Source of the DNA: JBFHRB01 sp041591915
GTDB taxonomy: Bacteria > Actinomycetota > Nitriliruptoria > Nitriliruptorales > Nitriliruptoraceae
Direction: 5' to 3'
DNA length: 5,691 nt
NCBI GenBank assembly: GCA_041591915.1
Contig: JBFHRB010000217.1
Location: 1-5,691, forward strand
Every line of letters begins with the position of its first letter. The first letter of the stretch is position 1. This document shows positions 5,550 through 5,691 of the stretch, in pieces. The translations under genes and the position numbers were made by a program. The notes beneath the pieces are model-generated. The model was not told where the DNA came from. It was given only the letters and a program-made list of their open reading frames with translations, and did no database searches.

Positions 5550-5691
5550 TCAGTCCAGGGTGGGCAGGGTCGGGCGGTCGACGACGTCGTACCCCACGTC
5601 CTCGATGGCAGCAACCAGCGCCGCGTCCTGGACCTTCCCGTCGTCGTAGACGACCGTGACCGTCTTGCGGTCGAGGTCCACCTTGCTCTCG
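5550..5691 (-). CDS. C-terminal end of a heavy-metal-associated (HMA) domain protein, CopZ-like
   Basis: The last 46 codons are visible, ending at TGA 5552-5550; the N-terminus lies beyond the right edge. The sequence ESKVDLDRKTVTVVYDDG, then ALVAAIEDVGYDVV, is the second half of an HMA fold (strand, strand, helix, strand). The end of the helix, AIEDVGYDV, is a hallmark of copper chaperones and of the N-terminal domains of copper-exporting ATPases. The protein ends ten residues after this helix, so the domain is C-terminal and the gene is probably a small stand-alone chaperone of CopZ type, not an ATPase. The metal-binding CxxC lies in the missing half, so metal binding cannot be confirmed. 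It is on the same strand as lgt and 45 bases upstream, so the two may be co-transcribed. Confidence 0.85.
   Translation of the reverse strand, partial: ESKVDLDRKTVTVVYDDGKVQDAALVAAIEDVGYDVVDRPTLPTLD

Overview
The window is GC-rich DNA (roughly 70% GC by eye) from a chromosome that looks actinobacterial, probably a deep-branching high-GC lineage rather than a classical Streptomyces or Mycobacterium. The pointers are an actinobacterial-type lipoprotein signal peptide (LLATAC), an RskA-like anti-sigma factor with a zinc finger, a UspA protein, frequent GTG/TTG starts and strongly G/C-ending codons. I see no insertion sequence, phage gene, CRISPR array or other mobile DNA. This looks like ordinary core or near-core chromosome.

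Left part (1-1178, minus strand): the 5' portion of a lipoprotein gene starting at TTG 1178 and running off the left edge. It encodes a signal peptide, an NTF2-like middle region and a zinc metallopeptidase domain (HELLH, then WVEEG). A long open frame on the opposite strand hides it, so a longest-ORF caller would probably miss it.

Middle part (1244-3500, plus strand): five genes in a row. They encode a small four-helix membrane protein (DUF4267-like), a 77-residue helical protein, a circularly permuted NlpC/P60 (YiiX-type) cysteine hydrolase with H40/E62/C136, an acidic 127-residue protein of unknown function, and an ATP-binding-type UspA protein. The last two form a two-gene unit. Possible -10 elements of the form TAGnnT lie 33-43 bases before three of the starts.

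Right part (3525-5691): a strong hairpin separates the plus-strand genes from minus-strand genes. From right to left the minus strand holds the C-terminal end of a heavy-metal-associated (HMA) domain protein, an Lgt-family prolipoprotein diacylglyceryl transferase with several changed key residues, a membrane anti-sigma factor whose GTG start overlaps the lgt stop by four bases, and a tRNA-Val(CAC) with encoded CCA.

No single pathway unites the window. The recurring theme is the cell envelope: a lipoprotein, a lipoprotein-modifying enzyme family member, a possible wall or lipid hydrolase, a membrane-bound anti-sigma factor and a stress protein. The points most worth a second look are the divergent Lgt active site, the HMA-lgt-anti-sigma arrangement with no sigma factor in view, and the metallopeptidase lipoprotein hidden by the antisense frame.
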